Assembly: GCA_014529385.2 (NCBI GenBank)
Contig: CM043945.1
Coordinates: forward strand, 2,081,312 to 2,145,311
DNA: 64,000 bases
Direction: 5' to 3'
Origin: Adiantum capillus-veneris
Taxonomy: Eukaryota; Streptophyta; Polypodiopsida; Polypodiales; Pteridaceae
Shown: positions 25,256 through 36,855 of the stretch, piece by piece
Position numbering within the stretch: the first letter of the stretch is position 1
Layout: each line of letters begins with the position of its first letter
Translations under genes and position numbers: made by a program
The notes under the pieces: generated by a model
The model's database searches: none
The model's input: only the letters and a program-made list of their open reading frames with translations
What the model was told of the DNA's origin: nothing

Positions 25256-25624
25256 TTATGACCATCGAAAAATACGCGTATTTTCCACTTTGCCAGCATT
25301 CTTTTCATCCAAGAATTTACCAAAATGCTTGAGGTCACTTCGAAGTGTGAAAGGTGCTCCCATTAAAAACAAGCGAAAGGCCAACACAGAGTTAACTCCT
25401 GCTAGTAGCTCTCTCTGAATAGAGTGATATTTTACTTTGGGGTCTTTAAAGCATCTCGACGCCCATCGGCAGATGATAGGACCATTTTCAATATCTTCAC
25501 ACAGTATTCCTCCCCAGGCTTCCTTGGAGGCATCGGAGTATACTACCAATGGTTTATCATATGGAATTTGCAAGGGTGGCAAGTGATAGCAAACCTGCTT
25601 TATCTGTTGGACTGTTTTTGCCAT
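25256..25624 (-). pseudogene. Endogenous caulimovirid RNase H domain
   Basis: This 122-codon open piece carries the RNase H signature of plant pararetrovirus polymerases: YSDASKEAWGG (first catalytic Asp), then FKDPKVKYHSIQRELLA (catalytic Glu), then LRSDLKHF (Asp). RNase H removes RNA from the RNA-DNA hybrid during reverse transcription. It is in the same frame as the reverse transcriptase upstream (25736-26668) and is separated from it by two in-frame stops. The piece is a decayed genomic copy and not an expressible gene. Confidence 0.85.
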
Positions 25625-25735
25625 TTGGTCAGTCTAGAAGAAATGTGTACAACGATCCAGTTCTTTGTATATTAGAGAGTCTTTGGCAAGATGAGGGTAT
25701 TGGGGAGCAATCCATTGTAGACATCCAACAAAAGA

Positions 25736-26668
25736 CTACAGCTGCTTCTTTTTAGAGAAAATATCAGGGAAGTTTTGAAGCTTGTTGAGCACATGAGACT
25801 GCATTCTAATGCATCTTGAGAAAAACTCAACTCCTAGAAATGCCATATGAGACTGGCAAAGCTCAATTTTCTTCAAACTCAGTACTCGATCAATTTTTTG
25901 TAATTTCATGATAAACATATGCAGATGCTTAATATGGTTATTGGTATCCTTAGAATAAACCAAGATATCATCTATATATAATAACAAAAATTCCCTGCAA
26001 TCTACAAAGATTAATTCAATCCTTTCTTGGCATAGGGAAGGAGCCGGTTTGAGACCCATTGGTAAGACATTCCACTCGAACATACCCTGAGGCACCACAA
26101 AGCTTGTCTTATGTCTGTCAATTGGTTGTATCTTGAATTGCCAGAAACTGCTCTTCAAATTAAATTTAGACAAAAAATTACAACTTTTAATCCTTCTGAG
26201 AAGATCATCTTTAAGCGGTAGGGGAAATCTACGTGGTTCTAGCCAATCATTGATAGGCTTGTAATTTATGACAAGTCTCTTCTTCCCCCTCTTCTGCTCA
26301 GAGTGATTATTAACATAGAATGCTTGGCAAGCAAATGCATTATTAGATGGGGAAATTAGTCCTTGCCTACGTAACTGACTAATTTCCTCATTGCATAATT
26401 TGGTGTCTTCTAATGACATTCTGGGATGTGTTGCCTTTAATCTAGTAGTTGGTGGGTTTCCTTGAAGTGAAACCCAATACTCTTCTCTATCCCAGAATGC
26501 TAGAGGGTTGTCATTCGTCTGTTGTGTCAGCAATACCTTGATTTCTTCTGATTCTTGAATATATTTACCCTTTTTTGTTTGAAACCATTGATTGAATCGT
26601 TCTTCTTTTTGAAGATCAAGGAGAGTAGGAATCATCCCCCCGAGAAGAAGAGTGTCTCTGGACTTCAT
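25736..26668 (-). pseudogene. Endogenous caulimovirid reverse transcriptase
   Basis: A 310-codon open piece with the ordered motifs of Caulimoviridae reverse transcriptase: KKRLVINYKPIND, FPLPLKDDLLRRI, FSSFWQ-like block (FNLKSSFWQFKI), PQGMFEWNVLPMGLKPAPS and the active site YIDDILVYSKD near 25970. The WNVLPMGLK block and the NYK motif distinguish it from the Ty3 polymerases in this window ([15 protein letters not shown]). It is an ancient virus copy fixed in the host genome. The open piece ends at a stop before RNase H and is in a different frame from the protease region upstream. I would place it near petuvirus- or florendovirus-like lineages only after a phylogeny. Confidence 0.88.
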
Positions 26669-26670
26669 GC

Positions 26671-27012
26671 TTACTTCATAAGTTGTAGTTTCACATAAAA
26701 TTGCAGAGATAAGTCAGGTAAAATAGTGAACGGAGTTACCTGAGACACCATATCTGCACCTAATGTAAGATCTGTATCTGGGTGAGGGTGCAGATAGAGA
26801 GTTATCAAAAACTTTGCTTTCCCAATTGCAATTTTGCAAGAGACTAACTTTTGTATTCTTCCTCTGGTATTGTTAGCATAGGAAACGGTAATACCAGAAG
26901 GGAGGTATTGAATCAAGTGGGGTGGAACAAGAGCTTGATTAATGTAGGAGATTACAGAGCTGAAGTCCCACAGAGCATCAACATGGAATGATTGGGTATG
27001 TGGAAACTTAAT
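26671..27012 (-). pseudogene. Pararetroviral protease region, active site altered
   Basis: Upstream of reverse transcriptase, where caulimovirids encode an aspartic protease, the minus strand reads through a segment with VDALWDFSSVISYINQALV near 26960 and LTLGADMVSQVTPFTIL near 26740. These occupy the places of the usual A-L-I-D-T-G-A-S motif and the later I-L-G-x-D-(F/W) motif. The expected D-T/S-G triad reads D-F-S, so catalysis would be lost. The segment is in frame with the coiled-coil piece on its right, separated by one TAG near 27013, and is out of frame with reverse transcriptase. Confidence 0.6.
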
Positions 27013-27375
27013 CTAGACTTCCGAATAGAAGGCCCTATTAAATTTGGCATCAAAGTGAATCACGTCACATACATTCATAACATGATCAGGAACCCATTCA
27101 CTTACTGGTTTACCATCCACTTGTTGCAGGATTTCCATCTCTGATAACTGAGTAGCCATAGCATGAGTGTGATCAACTTTGGCCTCAATAGCAGCAAGTT
27201 GAGATTCCATTGTTATTATGCGTCTGCTCAATTCTTTGCATTCAAGATGCACAGCTTGGATAGCATCCAGAATAGCTTTGTCATTTTTACTGCATACCTG
27301 GATAAATTTAGCTGCCTGCCGAAGATTATCTCCCTTGTTGCATAAAAGTTTGTCATTAAGGGTTTCTCCAAACAA
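27013..27375 (-). pseudogene. Coiled-coil segment of the viral polyprotein
   Basis: A 120-codon open piece rich in heptad-like Leu/Ile/Ala spacing (for example LDAIQAVHLECKELSRRI and MESQLAAIEAKVDHTH). It is followed by the segment ending FNRAFYSEV and then a stop. Being in frame with the protease region, it is probably the N-terminal part of the same polyprotein. Coiled-coil regions are common in caulimovirid virion-associated or polyprotein leaders, but I cannot assign a specific function. Confidence 0.5.
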
Positions 27376-27564
27376 CCAGTAACTAATTTTTGAAGATTAA
27401 GCATTGATTATTGGAGCCAATCAAGCTCAATCAGTCGCAGTCACTCAGGCAAGGTGCCGCTAAGACGTAGACATTTCAGGAGCTTACTTTAAGGACTCCA
27501 ATCCCTGCTGCGCTCTGAAGTTACACCTAAGGAGAAACTTCTTCTGTTCCACCTTTTATCAACA

Positions 27565-28155
27565 ATGGCAATGATCATCTCTTCCTTCAAGAAACTACTC
27601 AAAGACAGCATAGAAATTGAGGAACAAACCCCTCTGGCAAGATGGAGTTTACCCAAAGTGACCACTACACAGGTATATAAGCACAACAAGATTTTTGCTT
27701 TGTCTGCAAACACTTTGTACCATGAAACACATGGTAAACTCACAATCAAGGATAATGAGATAACGACGACCACATAATTCATATGTTTGAAGAGCTAGCT
27801 GAGTTTAGAGAGAAGGCGTTGAAGAGAAACCACCAATTTGTCCATATAGGATACATAACTATAGGTATTATACCTTTGTTTCGCAAAGGGATCAATGTTT
27901 TGTGTATAGGAGCATTGCTTGACACTAGGCATAAGAACCTTAATGATCAGACTATTAGTATCCTCCAAGGAAGCCTGTCCAACGAACCGATATACATAGA
28001 ATGATTCCCCAACTTTCCTTGTAGTCTGACTGATAGATACTTTAATGAAGTGGTATCCTTACTAATCAAGACCAATGGAATTGATATGAAGAACATAGCT
28101 GACCACTTGCAAATAGCCTACAGAATGATTGATCGCACTATAAGCACATGTATCC
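27565..28155 (+). pseudogene. Endogenous 30K-type viral movement protein
   Basis: Three plus-strand pieces together resemble the 30K movement proteins that plant viruses use to modify plasmodesmata. The first (27565-27777) starts MAMIISSFKKLLKDS and carries the HNKIFALS block. The second (27783-28004) holds HIGYITIGIIPLFRKG, a DTRH motif and GSLSNEPIYIE. The third follows one in-frame stop at 28005 and begins FPNFPCSLTD, ending near YRMIDRTI. One frameshift near 27780 and one stop separate the pieces. The gene is divergently oriented to the polymerase, with about 190 bp between their starts. Normal caulimovirids encode movement protein and polymerase on the same strand. An LTR fragment cuts it off at about 28155. 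Confidence 0.8.
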
Positions 28156-28970
28156 CTTGTGTTTATAACTTGGGCTCACTTGGAGTTCCAAAGTTGTATA
28201 GTCTAGCTAGAGGGCTCAAGCTTAAACCCATACTAAAAGGATCGAGGTGAAAGCCTTTAAAAGGAAGCCTTTATGCAAGGAGGCTTCATTTTTTATTATC
28301 CACTCTTGAGGATCCACTTTTGAGAGCTCCCTCTCTCTTGAGTGTTCACTCTATGGCCTAGCCTTGAGCTTAATGTCCATGCTTAAGAGGCTAGTGCTAA
28401 CCATTGTAATAAGAGTAAGCTTTTCTTGATTAATATAATACCTATTTTCACATTAGTCTACTTCTTCTCTACATTTCATTATGTCATGGAGTAGTATTAC
28501 ACTCTCATTATTCTAGATTTGAGAGAAGTATGTACTTCTTGCTATTAACCACTCCTATTCTTCTCTAAGAATTCAATTTGTGATATTTAGCATCACTAAT
28601 TAGGTTGATTAATTTGGGTCCTAATCTTGTAATTAGTATGTGTACCCTATTGTTTGCTTGTGTGTAGATAGGTTTTATGAAGCTCTAGCACCATTCACCT
28701 CGTGTGTGTAGCTATTGATGAAGTGCTGTGATTGACATGTGGTAATTAGTGTGCTTATCATTAGTGTGCATGGGGTTTCTAGTCTATGGTAAGTCGGACT
28801 TCGATGGACTTGATGTGTGTAGGAGATGATTGATTAGTGATTAGAGTATGGTTAGAGTTAGTCTTGCCATGGCTAATCTCTATTTGCATTACAGAGGTGA
28901 TCTCTTGAATCCTCTGTTCCTATTCATCCGATGCTTGTGCTTCCATGCCCTAGCCGGGTTGCCGATCCAC
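28156..28970 (+). repeat. LTR copy 'A' of LARD-like family, truncated
   Basis: This plus-sense LTR fragment matches 35302-36277 in inverse orientation. It lacks about the first 95 bp and the last 60 bp of the LTR. Its left edge abuts the movement-protein remnant. On its right it is joined head-on to the inverted LTR copy 'B', making an inverted repeat with arms of about 0.8 kb. Confidence 0.8.
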
Positions 28971-28976
28971 CGCAAA

Positions 28977-29931
28977 TGTTGGGAGGCATTGTAGCACGAC
29001 CTAATCGTAACCCACACAAAATTATCAAACCCGTGGATCGACAACCTGGCTAGGACATGGAATTACGAGCATCGGAGGAATAGAAATAGAGGATTCAAGA
29101 GATCACCTCTCTAATGCAAGTAGAAATTAGCCATGGCAAGACTAACTCTAAACATACTCTAATCACTAATCAAACAACTCCTACACACATCAAGTCCACC
29201 GAAGTTCGAGTTACCATAGACTAGAAAACCCGAAGCACACTAATGATAAGCACACACTAATTACCACATCAATCACGGCACTTCATCAATAGCTACACAC
29301 ACGAGGTGAATGGTGCTAGAGTTTCATATAAAACCTATCTACACACAAGTAAACAATAGGGCACACACACTAATTACAAGATTAAAACCCAACTTAATCG
29401 ACCTAATTAGTGATGCTAAATATCACAAAGTGAATGCTTGTAGAAGAATAAGAGTGGTTAATAGCAAGAAGTACCTACCTCTCTCAAATCTAGAATAATG
29501 AGAGTGTAATACTACTCCATGACATAATGAAATATAGAGAAGAAGTAGACTAATTTGAAAATAGAAATTAGATTAATCAAGAAGAGCTTCTCTAATTACA
29601 ATGGATTAGTCCTAGCCTCCTAAGCATGGACATTAAGCTCAAGGCTAGGCCATAGAGTGAACACTCGAGAGAGGGAGCTCTCAAAAGTGGATCCTCAAGA
29701 GTGGATACTCAAGAATGAAGCCTCCTTGCATAAAGGCTTCCTTTTAAAGGCTTTCACCACGATCCCTTCTACTATGGGTTTAAGCTTGAGCCATCTAGCT
29801 AGACTATACAACTTTGGAACTCCAAGTGAGCCCAAGAATTATACAAAGTGAGTGGGAAACATTGTGCACAACCACAACATATCTCTCGCTCGATGCATAT
29901 TTGATGTAGCCTGTGTTAGCCGCTGCTAATA
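28977..29931 (-). repeat. LTR copy 'B', 3' LTR of LARD-like element
   Basis: A 955-bp LTR with plus-strand start TGTTGGGAGGC. Its other end reads CTAATA where copies C and E read CTAACA. It is followed on the right by the pyrimidine complement of a purine tract (29932-29945), which makes it the downstream LTR of the minus-oriented element. Confidence 0.8.
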
Positions 29932-29950
29932 TTCCCCCCTTCCTAATTTG

Positions 29951-29968
29951 GCGCACGTCCTCGTGTGC
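29951..29968 (-). promoter_or_regulatory. AGGA-loop hairpin upstream of LARD PPT
   Basis: In element sense a 7-bp stem with one mismatch (GCACACG against CGTGCGC) closes an AGGA loop, five bases upstream of the purine tract. The second copy at 36297-36314 keeps the AGGA loop, with a G-U pair at the loop-closing position. Confidence 0.6.
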
Positions 29969-32900
29969 TGGTGAAGCAAAACATGGTGACATGGTAGAAA
30001 GCAAGTCCATGGAAGAAATGTTGAGCTGCAAATCATAGAAACAAGTAATGAGCATCAAAGGCCACCAAGAATGAATAAAACATGAAGCTCAATGAGCAAT
30101 CATGCAAAGTGAATTTTTTGCTTCCAAAAGATGGATGAATCATAGTCAAAAACTAGACAACATAAAGCAAAAAAGACACCTAAACTATCGTGAAGATTAA
30201 ACCACTTGAAATTTCAGTTTTATACATGAAACACGAGCAATCAATTAAGACCCTAGGCTAATGCAAGGTCATAAACCTACTAGCCTAAAAACTATGTGAA
30301 CAATTTTAATAAATCATTCAAGTCTATCATATCTACGGGCTATAAAAAAGCTCCTAATCTATTAGTAGATTGTCAAAGATTTTTTTTTAAGCTCATGAAA
30401 GTTTGGTTTTGTCATTCACTAAAAAAAGTAAAGCACAATACAAGGCTACCACCCCAAGGCAAGTCTACGTGTGACTTTCGGCTCTTTGAACCCTCAAGAA
30501 GGTGTTCCAAAAGCCTTCTAGCCTACCAAGGCGACGGCTAACCCTTATCAGCCCAAGGCATCGGTTAAGGGCCTTGACCAAGCGAGCCAAGGTGATTCCC
30601 CTCGCCTGCCAATAAGGCGCTAGGCCTCACATAGACACAACATAACATATAAATTTTCTTTTCATATGTCTAGTAGCATTTTTGCTACTTTTTCTTGACA
30701 CTTTTTTGCTTTATTGTTTCATTATTTAGCACTTTTTTATTGCTTCCAACATGAGATGCTTATGGCAATTGGACTAAAAGATTAAAGCCTAATCATAGCC
30801 CTAGGTCATGTTAAAAATGAATGGAGTATTAAGACTATCACTAAGAGTCTAAGACTAACAAGAAATGATCCTGTATTAACCTAAGTTCAAGGTCAATTAC
30901 CTATGATTAACACACATAAAACCTAATTTTTTGATGAATTATTATTCACAAAGCAAAGTGTTGAAACTTTAGGATGCATAGCTTTTGAACATGAAAGAAC
31001 CATAGCTTAGAAGCAAAATTTCACTTAAGCCAAGCAAGAGAATGAAGAGATGAACAAAAGAGCAAAAATCATGGAAGGATTACACCTATTCATGCTCTTT
31101 TGAGCATCCTTGATCAAGCATCCCCTTTGTGTAGAGAAGTCTCTTGATCCTTTTATTGCAAAAGAAGATTTTTGAAGCTAAGTGTAAACACAAGCTACAA
31201 AAGCCATTTATTGAAGGCCACACATAAAAACACACAAGAAAAACATTAATGAAAACCTAAAGCTAGGGTCTTGCATACCTGAATTTGCCAAAGGGAAAAA
31301 ACCCAAGGGAAAAAAATGTCTTTGGTTTAAGCACCGATGCTCTTTGTAGCAAATTTAAGCATACACACCAACAATGAGAGAGATAAAATGCTTTTAAATA
31401 AGCAAATTTTACAATTTTTACCATCTCTCATGCATGATTCAAAAGTCGATTAATTTCTAGCTCAATGAAATATGGAGTTAAAAAACAAACCAAGAGCTGA
31501 AAATAATGCAACTTTGATGAAATGAAGTGGCTATTGAAAGCCGAATTTTCCAATTTAAAAGCTCCAAACAAGTTGGCTAACAACTAGCTCACATGAAATT
31601 TTACAATTTTTAGAGCAATCTATGAGCTAGAGATGATTGCAACTTGATGAAATGAAAATGAATGGCTCTCAATAGCCAAATTTTATACTTGAAAGCTCTC
31701 AAAAAAGTTGGTAAACACTAGCTCAAAATGACAGAATTTAACTTTTGACCAAGCTATGAGCTAACATGTATACAGCTTTTAATCCAAATAATTGGAATGG
31801 CTCTAAGTAGCCAGATTTTGCAATATCTTGCAATGATGACCCCTTCTTGGATCAATGAAATCACACTTTTGCCCACAACCCTTCAAAATAAAAATCAATC
31901 ATTAGTGCTTTTAAACATTTGGAAATTCAACACAAGCACTAAAAATGCATGATCATCCACAACCCCAAAATGCTCTCTTTTGGCCGTTCAAACAAGCTCA
32001 ATTTTAGTGCTATGTAAAGATTTTGCAATCAAATCAAGCACTTAAAATGCTTAATCAATGCCAAGCCCAAACTTTAGTGATCTCTTTTTTCTATCAAGAA
32101 GCTCAATTTTAGTGCTTTCCAATGATTTTTCATTCAGTTCAAGCACCAAAATGTACAAGCAATGTCATTTTCAAGCATAAAGTCTAGTCCTAGCATCAAC
32201 TTTATCATCCAATGTAGTTCTCAAACCCCATGCATGTCACACAGATTTTTTTTTTCATTTAGTGCAATGATAACGTCAATCAAGCCAAGCACTAAACGAA
32301 TGCATGGGCCAAATAATCATAGTGAAGGCAATTAATACCACATTCTTGCTTTCATATGGCATTTATAGCAAGGAAAAAGAGAGTGTAAGTAAAATGCTAG
32401 CTCCCTTGGTTGGCTAATTGATTCTCGATCATCATTTTTTATTTTTATTTTTGGTCCTCTAAGTCATCTCATGATTTTTGGATTTGCTCATCACAATGGG
32501 TGGGAACTCACTTATTCTAAAAAATTCATTTTCAATGTATTTTGATTTTGTTCGTCTGAGTCGGCATCTAAGAATGGAAGGGAGACGACATGGCAGGTGT
32601 GTGTGAAGCGAGGCCTGATTGCTCTCATCGAGTATGCATGCGTTTGCAATGAGTGCATCGGCAAGTACTCGTAGCCACTGTAGCGACAAGAAAGAGAGAG
32701 ATACAGCGAAGAGGTGTGTTGAAACTATGGAAAGGTACTAGCGAGGTCATGGCTAGGGCAAGTGCGAAATAGGCTAAAAGTGGCTGAGGCCGGTGCAGTA
32801 CACAACTATTGTGGCCGTTTTCAACGGTTACTGTAGATCAACTTGGATACGTAGGCATGAGCAATAGCGCAGGAGCTGTATGCGGCCGATAATCTGAGAA

Positions 32901-35281
32901 GCTGAGAACAAACGTGTGTAGGTGCACTGTGAGAGCAATCTCTGAGCAGATGAAAGAGCGCCAAATGGTATAATCGGCAGTATGTGTGTGTGTGTGTGTC
33001 TGTGTGTGTTTGGGAGCTACGAGCCAGGGCGGGACCAGGTCACCAGGTGTGCGCTTCTGCAATTAGAAAGTGCCTGGAGAAGGGAGTTGCGGGCCAGAGC
33101 AAGGCAAGGCTCGGAGGCGAGTGGATAGCAGAAAAGGAGGGTGTAGAGTGGTCTTAGCCGGTAAAAGTTGCAGGTCTGCAGGTAGTCAAAGATCTGCAGG
33201 TGCATGCACCTATTTAAGGCTAGAAAATTCTCACGTAGCTACGATTCTTGTGATGAGCCATTAAGTGGCAAACCAATCGGTAGTGGAAGCGCATAGTTGG
33301 CCAGGTCGTGTGTGTATATGCGATGGCATGGGCCAAGCCAGGCAAGAGATCATGGGCTGCAGGTGTTTGTGTGTTGCGAAAACGCCAAACCAAAACCACC
33401 TGCCAGCGGCCTTTTGCGAGAGTGAGCATTTTTTTGTGTGTGTGTGTTTTTTTTTATTTATTTATAAAAGAAACTCCCTTTTTAAGAGGTGTTTCCCATC
33501 AAGCTCCTAATGTAGTGTGAAAATTGATCTCATTTTTTGAGTATTGTAGAACAATCTCAAAACCATAACTTCATTTGAAATTTGATTGCACATTCTAAAG
33601 ATTTAGGTCAATGAACCTAAGCACATTACCATTCTCGGTTATCTCACTTCAATGTGATGATTTCTTGAGCACGCGAATTGAGTTTTGACTTAATGTATGG
33701 ACAAAACCCTGCTCAAAACTGAATCGATTTAAAGTGTAAGTGAAATGGTCAATTCATGCATAATTTCCTCATAATTGCAAATTCGACCCCATGTAATTAT
33801 CATTGCAACCAAAGTTTCTCATTCCCAATATCAAAAATCATTCAAACCCATCGAGGCTTGTCATTTTGGCTTGCATTGCTACACACTTTTGATTATGACA
33901 CTAGAAATTGCACAAATCATTCAAATTTTTACCATATCCAATTGGTATACCCATCAATGGTAATAAAATCATCCTCAATTGTATACAATTGAGTCATACC
34001 AAGTCATTTGATCATACACACCAATATTTTAGGTCTTTCAATCATCATAATTGGAAACAAGACCAATTACTCATCCCCAATTTGGATATCGAATGCCATT
34101 GATCGGCACACACACCCAGATTTAGACCAAAATTGTATGCAAAAATTACATTAATTCCACATTGTAATGCACAAATTGCAAGCTCGATCAAGCATAAGTG
34201 AATGCATGGATGCTCAATTTCTAAAAAGATAACACTATTTTGACCCAATCAAGCAATGCACACACTCAAAATTAAGCACAAAAGATCAAATTTGGCTCAA
34301 TTGCCAATGCATTTACGCTTACACCTAATAATTGCACACACTTTTTATGATCATTTCACAATAAAAAATTATTTAGGTGCCCTAATTGACCATCAATCAT
34401 TGAAAATCAAGTGGTCTTTGGATAGGCACACACAGTCAATTTTTGCCCAAATTTTTGGCAATTAGGCTTATCCAATGATTGAATTAGCCCAACATACTCA
34501 CCATTTACATGATTGCATACTCATGTATCATCAATTTCATCACTTTATATGCATGCACACACTCAAGATTATGTGCACACACACTTGAAATTTTTGACAG
34601 TTTTTTTCCTCTTTGGTGCATGCACACACACAATGATTTCTATGCACACACATGAATTCTTGATGAGAATTAAGCATTATCTTGCACACCCAAGGTCCAT
34701 TAGTCAAGAATTGATCATTAATTTGGTTCCAGGTGAATCAAATTAGGTGCAAAGTGTAGGTTAATTGAGTTACACACCTAATTTTAGCAAATAATTAGCA
34801 CACATTGAACCACATCAATCAATCAAGAATTGAGTTGAGCAAGTGCACCATCAAATCGGCTCCAAAATTGACCATCGTAGGCCAAAAATCAAACACTCAA
34901 ATCATCAAATTAAGCATAAATTAGCACAATTAACTTGATTAAAGTGATGATTCCACCTCTTGCAAGGGGATTTAACATACTTTACACTTCAAATGTTAGT
35001 GGTTAGGTTAGCACGGTTAGTCAAAATTAGTAGAAATTAGCATGAAATTAGTACAATTAGCATGGAAATGAAGCGAAATTAACAAGGGTTAGTATGAAAT
35101 TAGTGAAATTGGGGGTGGAATTGAGGGTTTGGGGTATTCATAACTCAACATTAGCATCAATTTCTTGCACAACATTATCAAATGAAACCAAAAATTGAGT
35201 TACACGCACTCAAAAACCGAGAAATTAGTAATGAAATTACTCTATTCTAAACATCCTATACTCACTAGCTTAGGTTATCGA

Positions 35282-35299
35282 TCCCCGGCAACGGCACCA
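35282..35299 (-). promoter_or_regulatory. Primer-binding site, tRNA-Asp
   Basis: On the minus strand this reads TGGTGCCGTTGCCGGGGA, starting two bases after the LTR end. It matches the complement of the plant tRNA-Asp 3' end (TGGCGCCGTTGCCGGGGA) with one transition. This primer is typical of some Ty3 lineages and differs from the initiator-Met primer of Gypsy-B and Gypsy-C. Confidence 0.8.
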
Positions 35300-35301
35300 A
35301 A

Positions 35302-36277
35302 TGTAGGGAGGCGTTGTAGTACAACCTAATCGCAACCCACACAAAATTATCAAATTCGTGGATCGGCAACCCGGCTAGGGCATGGAAGCATGAGCATCGG
35401 ATGAATAGAAATAGAGGATTCAAGAGATCACCTCTCCAATGCAAGTAGAGATTAGCCATGGCAAGACTAACTCTAAACATACTATAATCACTAATCAAAC
35501 AACTCCTACACACATTAAGTCCACCGAAGTCCGACTTACCATAGACTAGAAAACCCCAAGCACACTACTGATAAGCACATACTAATTACCACATGTTAAT
35601 CACGGCACTTCATCAATAGCTACACACACGAGGTGAATGGTGCTTGAGTTTCATAAAACCTATCTACACACAAGCAAACAATAGGGCACACCTATCTACA
35701 CATAAGCAAACAATAGGGCACACACACTAATTACAAGATTAAGACCCAACTTAGTCAACCTAATTAGTGATGCTAAATATCACAAATCGAATGCTTGTAG
35801 AAGAATAGGAGTGGTTAATATCAAGAAGTACATACCTCTTTCAAATCTAGAATAATGAGAGTGTAATACTACTCCATGACCTAATAAAATGTAGAGAAGA
35901 TAAGACTAATGAGAAAATAGAAATTAGATTAATCAAGAAGAGCTTACTCTAATTACAATGGATTAGTCATAGCCTCTTAAGCATGGACATTAAGCTCAAG
36001 GCTAGGCCGTAGAGTGAACACTCAAGAGAGAGGGAGCTCTCAAAAGTGGATCCTCAAGAGTGGATAGTCAAGAATGAAGCCTCCTTGCATAAAGGCTTTC
36101 ACCACAATCCCTTCTACTATGGGTTTAAGCTTGAGCCCTCTAGCTAGACTATACAACTTTGGAACTCCAAGTGAGCCCAAGATTTATACAAAGTGAGTGG
36201 GAAATATTGTGCACAACCACAACATATCTCTCGCTTGATGCATATTCGATGTAGCTTGTGTTAGCTTGTTGTTAACA
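35302..36277 (-). repeat. LTR copy 'C', shared by two interiors
   Basis: A 976-bp LTR, plus-strand ends TGTAGGGAGG and GTTAACA. On its left is the tRNA-Asp primer site of the 29932-35301 interior. On its right is the purine tract (36278-36290) and start of a second copy of the same interior. It thus serves as 5' LTR of one unit and 3' LTR of the next, a tandem arrangement. It contains a short internal duplication of about 35 bp around 35670-35720. Confidence 0.8.
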
Positions 36278-36621
36278 TTCTCCCCTTCCTAATTTGGCGC
36301 ACATCCTCGTGTGCTGGTTAAGCAAAACATGGTGACATGGTAGAAAGCAAGTCCATGAAAGAAATGTTGAGCTGCAAATCATAAAAACAAGTAATGAGCA
36401 TCAAAGACCACCAAGAATGAATAAAACATGAAGCTCAATGAACAATCATGCAAAGTGAATTTTTTGCTTCCAAAAGATGGATGAATCATAGTCAAAAACT
36501 ACACAACATAAAGCAAAAAAGACACATAAACTATCGTGAAGATTAAACCACTTGAAATTTCAGTTTTATGCATGAAACACAAGCAATCAGTTAAGACCCT
36601 AGGCTAATGCAAGGTCATAAA
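36278..36621 (-). repeat. Truncated second copy of LARD interior
   Basis: This piece is collinear with 29932-30276 (PPT side of the interior) and breaks off at 'aatgcaaggtcataaa', where it joins LTR copy 'D'. It keeps the PPT and the AGGA hairpin. Confidence 0.8.
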
Positions 36622-36629
36622 GACCCTAG

Positions 36630-36851
36630 ATTTGATGTGTGTTGGAGTTGTTTGATTAGTGATTATAGTATGTTTATAGTTAGTCTTGCCATGGCTAATC
36701 TCTATTTGCATTGGAGAGGTGATCTCTTGAATCCTCTATTTCTATTCATCCGATGCTCGTGCTTCCATGCCATAGCCAGGTTTCCAATCCACGGATTTGA
36801 TAATTTTGTGTGGGTTGCGATGATTAAGTCGTGCTACAATGCCTCCCAACA
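36630..36851 (+). repeat. LTR copy 'D', fragment in plus sense
   Basis: The last 220 bp of the LTR in plus sense, ending CTCCCAACA. It is joined after four bases to inverted copy 'E'. Confidence 0.75.
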
Positions 36852-36855
36852 TTTT

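Larger units (their letters stand above)
29932..35301 (-). mobile_element. Non-coding interior of LARD-like retroelement
   Basis: This 5.37-kb interior lies between two direct LTRs (28977-29931 and 35302-36277), with a purine tract at the left and a tRNA-Asp primer site at the right. It therefore reads on the minus strand. No frame encodes gag, protease, polymerase or integrase. The longest frames are under 90 codons and featureless. Size, paired LTRs, priming signals and lack of coding capacity fit a large retrotransposon derivative (LARD) that depends on enzymes from another element. It contains TG microsatellites near 32985-33009 and 33436-33450, and its 33550-34260 part is related to 690-1650. 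It may alternatively be an autonomous element whose genes have decayed beyond recognition. Confidence 0.6.
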
